Source: Podochytrium sp. JEL0797 (taxonomy: Eukaryota > Chytridiomycota > Chytridiomycetes > Chytridiales > Chytriomycetaceae). From it: DNA of 12,213 bases. The notes beneath the pieces are model-generated. The model was not told the DNA's origin. It ran no database searches and worked only from the letters and a program-made list of their open reading frames with translations. The position numbers and the translations under genes are program-made. The stretch is from assembly GCA_027596195.1 (NCBI GenBank), contig JADGJG010000815.1:1-12213 (forward strand), given 5' to 3'. Of this stretch, positions 9,401 to 12,213 are shown piece by piece. Position 1 is the stretch's first letter. Each line of letters opens with the position of its first letter.

Positions 9401-9821
9401 TTTTCGAATTGAGTCTGTAGTGACGCGCTTTTCGGCCAAAGCGGTGCACACTGTAATAGTTCCAAACCACGCTGACTCGCGGAGCGACCTGTTTGTCACC
9501 TCAAGCACGTTAGAAGGGATCAAAATGTGGGACCTGCGGAGTGTCACGCGTGGTAGCACACGGGGTGGGGCTGTGATGCAGTTATTGGGACATGTGAATC
9601 GTGTGGCGAAGGTGCAGTGTGCGGTTTCGGTGTGTGGGCGGTATGTGGTGACGGGGAGTGAGGACAAGCAGGCGTATGTGTACGATGTAAGGAAGGGTGG
9701 GGTGGTGGGTAAGGTTGGGGAGGGTGTGAGGGAGGCTGTTGTGGGGGTAGATTTTCATGGGAGGAGAGGGGTTGTTGGGGTGGGTGTTGGGGATGGGAAG
9801 TGTATGCTGTATAAATTTTGA
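6446..9821 (+). CDS. WDR27: WD40-repeat protein, WDR27-like
   Basis: Two exons, 6446-7109 and 7165-9821, with a 55-nt phase-1 intron that splits TYK-VWNLSSFECIY, a WD repeat; 1106 aa. WD40 blades occur in two clusters. The N-terminal cluster (about residues 15-300) includes LHGHSAAVTGILFF, STSDDRTYKVWNL and ATDDGNLHLHEF. The C-terminal cluster (about 745-1106) includes AGPVTCIKFNASGSALAVGC, FLSGSVDGTAQLWN, GIKMWDLR, LLGHVNRV, SVCGRYVVTGSEDKQAYVYD and a final blade ending MLYKF. The order QFYxHSHLLLCHS... then IKMWDLR... CGRYVVTGSEDKQAYVYD matches my recollection of the WDR27 family C-terminus. Between the clusters lie a Gly/Val/Glu-rich segment (about 470-620) and a Ser/Lys/Pro-rich linker (about 630-735). 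The protein is longer than human WDR27 (about 827 aa). WD40 propellers are protein-binding scaffolds; the cellular role of WDR27 is poorly defined. The WD40 call is secure; the orthology is less so. Confidence 0.8.
9695..9797 (+). other. Two adjacent G-quadruplex motifs at the end of the WDR27-like coding sequence
   Basis: On the sense strand, runs of three or more G occur at 9695-9697, 9699-9702, 9707-9709, 9717-9720 and 9722-9724 (loops 1-7 nt), and again at 9768-9771, 9777-9780, 9782-9784, 9789-9792 and 9795-9797. Both satisfy the G3+N1-7 rule and would be present in the mRNA. Confidence 0.55.
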
Positions 9822-9846
9822 GGGGGTTTGGAAAATGTGTTTATAA

Positions 9847-9852
9847 TTTATT
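9847..9852 (-). terminator. Second AATAAA (minus strand) downstream of the LRR gene
   Basis: TTTATT on the + strand, 99 nt beyond the LRR gene stop. It may be an alternative signal. It lies 26 nt past the WDR27-like stop, so use of it would overlap that 3' UTR. Confidence 0.35.
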
Positions 9853-9901
9853 GCGATTATGGAAGAACAGAGAAAGTTTTTTTGCACTGATTTTTCACTG
9901 A

Positions 9902-9907
9902 TTTATT
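9902..9907 (-). terminator. AATAAA poly(A) signal (minus strand) for the LRR-TM-SAM gene
   Basis: TTTATT on the + strand, 44 nt downstream of the TGA at 9953-9951. The 129-bp spacer between the two convergent stops holds no exact + strand AATAAA; the nearest for the WDR27-like gene is an AATAAG variant near 9914. Confidence 0.55.
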
Positions 9908-9950
9908 TGAAAAAATAAGAACATATATACAATTTTCATATCCTCCATGT

Positions 9951-12213
9951 TCAATCTGCTCTGAGAAACCCATCATACACAGGCAGAGCCTCCACTTGCA
10001 CTTGTGTACCAGCCACAGCCACTTGCGACACACTGCCACCATTGGCAAACAACTCACAGATTTGCTGTGTCAACAAAAATCTGCTGCTGACAATCTTGAA
10101 CTGGGATGTGAGAATATCCACACAGCCATCTTCAGTAGCACTCATCATTTTCAAGAACTTCCCATCACAATTTTGATCTATAAAAGACATTAATATTGAG
10201 GAAACATCAACTCAATCTGAAAACTCACCTCTGAAACAGGACACAATCTCCTCTCCATATTGCAAACTAGCCAACCAACTTCCCACTTCTTCTGTGCTCC
10301 ACAATTCTGGAGAGGTTGAGCCCAACTGGCTTTTGGCTCCTCTCAAATAATCCTGAGTGCTTGACCCTTGCTCCATTGCATCAAACACATTCGCTTTCCC
10401 ATGTGGATGAGCTTGCTGTGCCATTTCCATAAAGATCTCTGGCTCTTTCTTGAACTCAATCACTGTGTCTGAGATGGGGGTCATTTCCTCAGAAGGAGAT
10501 GTAATGAAGTCTGCAGCTTCAGTTCCAGGTGAGGGAAGGAGAGGGGAGGGAAGTTGCTTGGGCCTCTGTTGACTCTGGGGCTGGCAGAAATAAAAAACAA
10601 TGAAGCCAAGAAGGCATACAGCAGCCAAGCCAACCACAGCCCCTCCAGCAATTGCAGCAGTTGATGCAGGTTGTGATGGAGTTGAAGAAGCTTGTGATGT
10701 ACAATTGTTGACAGCTTCATGATCAGCAGCATTATCAAAGCAGTTTCCACTTCTAAGAATGCAGAGTTGTAAATATGTGTTTTTTAACTATATCGCTGCT
10801 TACAGAGGAGCAGCAGAAGGTGCATTTGCTGGAATTGATCCACTCAAGTGATTGAAAGACAATTCCCTGCGTTTTTGTTTTAGAATTAGGCAAGAAAGAA
10901 GATTTAGCACCATGAAAGAATGATGAAGAAAATTGTTGTACAAATCTGTGAGGGTTAGAGGCAGCACTGGGATATTTCCAGTCAGCTCGTTTGATTGAAG
11001 GTGCCTGGATAAAAAATAATAAGAAGTTTAATCACTTTAAAAATCAAAGGTTGGGTCATACAAGGATGTGAGGTTCCCAGGCAGCACTGGAATATTTCCA
11101 GTCAACTGGTTTGAGTCAAGATTCCTGATCAAATGTGAATCAGGAACAGGTGAGGGAAATGAATAGAAAAGAAAGGCAAATACAATGTCAAAAGGGATAC
11201 AGGCAATGCAGGAATTGGCCCAGTCAAACTGTTGTTCCAAAGACTCCTGAATAAGAATGCAATGAGTTGCAATAAGGAAGGATATGGAATGGGCATGGCC
11301 ATACAAGTCTGTGAGGGTTGGAGGCAGCACTGGAATATTTCCGGTCAACTGGTTTGTGTAAAGATACCTGATCAAATGTGGATCAGGAACAGGTCGAGGA
11401 AATGAATAAAAAAGGCAAATACAATGCCAAGAGGGATGTTGGCAAAGCTGGAAAATTTCCAGTCAAGTTATTTTCTCCCAGGTTCCTAAATAAGAAAGCA
11501 ATGAGGAAAGAGAGGCACAACATACAAATCATAAAGGGATAATGGCAGAAGCAAAAAATGGGGCATACAAGAATGTCTGGTTTGCTGGCAGCTCTGGAAT
11601 ATTTCCAGTCAACTGATTTGACCTGAGAGACCTGATGAAATATGAATCAGGGGCAGGAATGAGAAAAGAAATGAAAAGATATGCAAATACAATGTCAAGA
11701 GGGATGTTGGCAAAGCTGGAATATTTCCAGTCAAGTTATTTTCTCCCAGGTTCCTAAATAAGAAAGCAATGAGGAAAGAGAGGCACAACATACAAATCAT
11801 AAAGGGATAATATCAGAAGCAAAAAATGGGGCATACAAGAATGTCAGGTTTGCTGGCAGCTCTGGAATATTTCCAGTCAACTGATTTGACCTGAGAGACC
11901 TGATGAAATATGAATCAGGGGCAGGAATGAGAAAAGAAATGAAAAGATATGCAAATACAATGTCAAGAGGGATGTTGGCAAAGCTGGAATATTTCCAGTC
12001 AAGTTATTTTCTCCCAGGTTCCTAAATAAGAAAGCAATGAGGAAAGAGAGGCACAACATACAAATCATAAAGGGATAATATCAGAAGCAAAAAATGGGGC
12101 ATACAAGAATGTCAGGTTTGCTGGCAGCTCTGGAATATTTCCAGTCAACTGATTTGACCTGAGAGACCTGATGAAATATGAATCAGGGGCAGGAATGAGA
12201 AAAGAAATGAAAA
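9951..12213 (-). CDS. LRR-transmembrane-SAM receptor-like protein (5' partial)
   Basis: Thirteen exons are visible on the minus strand: eleven of exactly 63 nt (12167-12105, 12021-11959, 11899-11837, 11753-11691, 11631-11569, 11485-11423, 11367-11305, 11246-11184, 11124-11062, 11004-10942, 10866-10804), then 10752-10229 and 10177-9951. Each 63-nt exon encodes one 21-residue LRR of the form L-x-L-x-x-N-x-L-T-G-N-I-P-x-L-P-x-x-L-x-x. The array ends in a cap with two cysteines (GNCF... NNC). A Ser/Thr linker leads into one membrane span (AIAGGAVVGLAAVCLLGFIV, coded near 10584-10658), then a Pro/Glu-rich cytoplasmic stretch and a SAM domain (ELWSTEEVGSWLASL to LLTQQICELF, 10301 to about 10030) split by intron 10178-10228. 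SAM domains oligomerise or bind partners; LRRs bind ligands. No kinase follows the SAM; the protein ends at TGA 9953-9951. Several LRRs carry N-x-T/S sequons. The signal peptide and first repeats are outside the window. Confidence 0.87.
10804..12167 (-). repeat. Eleven 63-nt exons, each one LRR, separated by phase-2 introns
   Basis: Every exon begins after AG with one base that completes a Leu codon and ends with two bases (TT, or CT in the last) before GT. Intron lengths from 5' to 3' in the gene: 83, 59, 83, 59, 83, 55, 58, 59, 57, 75 nt. Since 63 is a multiple of 3 and both ends are phase 2, any number of exons can be added, removed or skipped without a frameshift. The last exon (10866-10804) is a degenerate repeat (NHLSGSIPANAPSAAP). 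Confidence 0.88.
11411..12213 (-). repeat. 268-bp tandem repeat spanning two LRR exons and two introns
   Basis: Period 268 = 63 (exon) + 83 (intron) + 63 (exon) + 59 (intron). About three copies are visible and the array runs off the window end. The copies covering 11632-11899 and 11900-12167 are identical by eye, introns included. The copy nearest the TM-coding side (11411-11631) differs at a few sites: TGGC versus TATC near 11553, T at 11578 versus A at 11846, and changes in exon 11423-11485. Confidence 0.93.

Noticed and set aside
11609..12068. Two identical 63-aa open frames on the minus strand as small proteins
   Set aside because: They are read-through of one LRR exon plus parts of its flanking introns; the identity reflects the 268-bp repeat.
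11411..12213. Regular spaced repeats suggesting a CRISPR array or a satellite
   Set aside because: The unit is 268 bp, contains coding LRR exons with splice sites in frame with the rest of the gene, and whole units are identical rather than repeats with unique spacers.
1..12213. Transposon, tRNA or rRNA
   Set aside because: No reverse transcriptase or transposase motif, no terminal inverted repeats, and no tRNA or rRNA-like sequence was seen on either strand.

Overview
The window is eukaryotic nuclear DNA. Genes are split by short GT-AG introns (43-117 nt), AATAAA-type poly(A) signals lie close behind stop codons, and spacers are only about 65-320 bp. Gene content (PEX16, a CLYBL-type lyase, an EVI5/Gyp5-type TBC protein, a three-LIM protein, WDR27, and a multi-exon GxIP-type LRR membrane protein) together with the compactness suggests an early-diverging zoosporic fungus, most likely a chytrid. 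The lineage is an inference; no marker gene proves it.

Layout: (1) 2-94 (+), probable last codons of a secreted Cys-rich protein with AATAAA at 188. (2) 369-2008 (+), TBC RabGAP with C-terminal coiled coil, 2 exons. (3) 2134-3325 (+), mitochondrial citrate lyase beta-like / citramalyl-CoA lyase, 5 exons. (4) 3441-4666 (+), three-LIM protein, 6 exons. (5) 4733-6124 (-), PEX16, 4 exons, tail to tail with the LIM gene. (6) 6125-6445, a 321-bp head-to-head promoter region. (7) 6446-9821 (+), WDR27-like WD40 protein, 2 exons. (8) 9951-12213 (-), LRR-transmembrane-SAM receptor-like protein, 13 exons visible, 5' end outside the window.

Genes 2 to 7 are ordinary CpG-rich housekeeping or cell-biology genes. 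They share no pathway; each is its own transcription unit. The splice models were built by joining exons so that conserved family motifs continue in frame across each intron.

The unusual part is the right end. From about 9950 the DNA becomes almost free of CpG (7 in 2263 bp), and the LRR gene has one exon of exactly 63 nt per 21-residue LRR, eleven in a row, all bounded by phase-2 introns. The outermost exons lie in a 268-bp tandem repeat (two exons plus two introns), of which the last copies are identical including introns. This looks like a rapidly expanding or contracting ectodomain on a TM protein with a cytoplasmic SAM domain and no kinase, and it is the best candidate for an undescribed system here.
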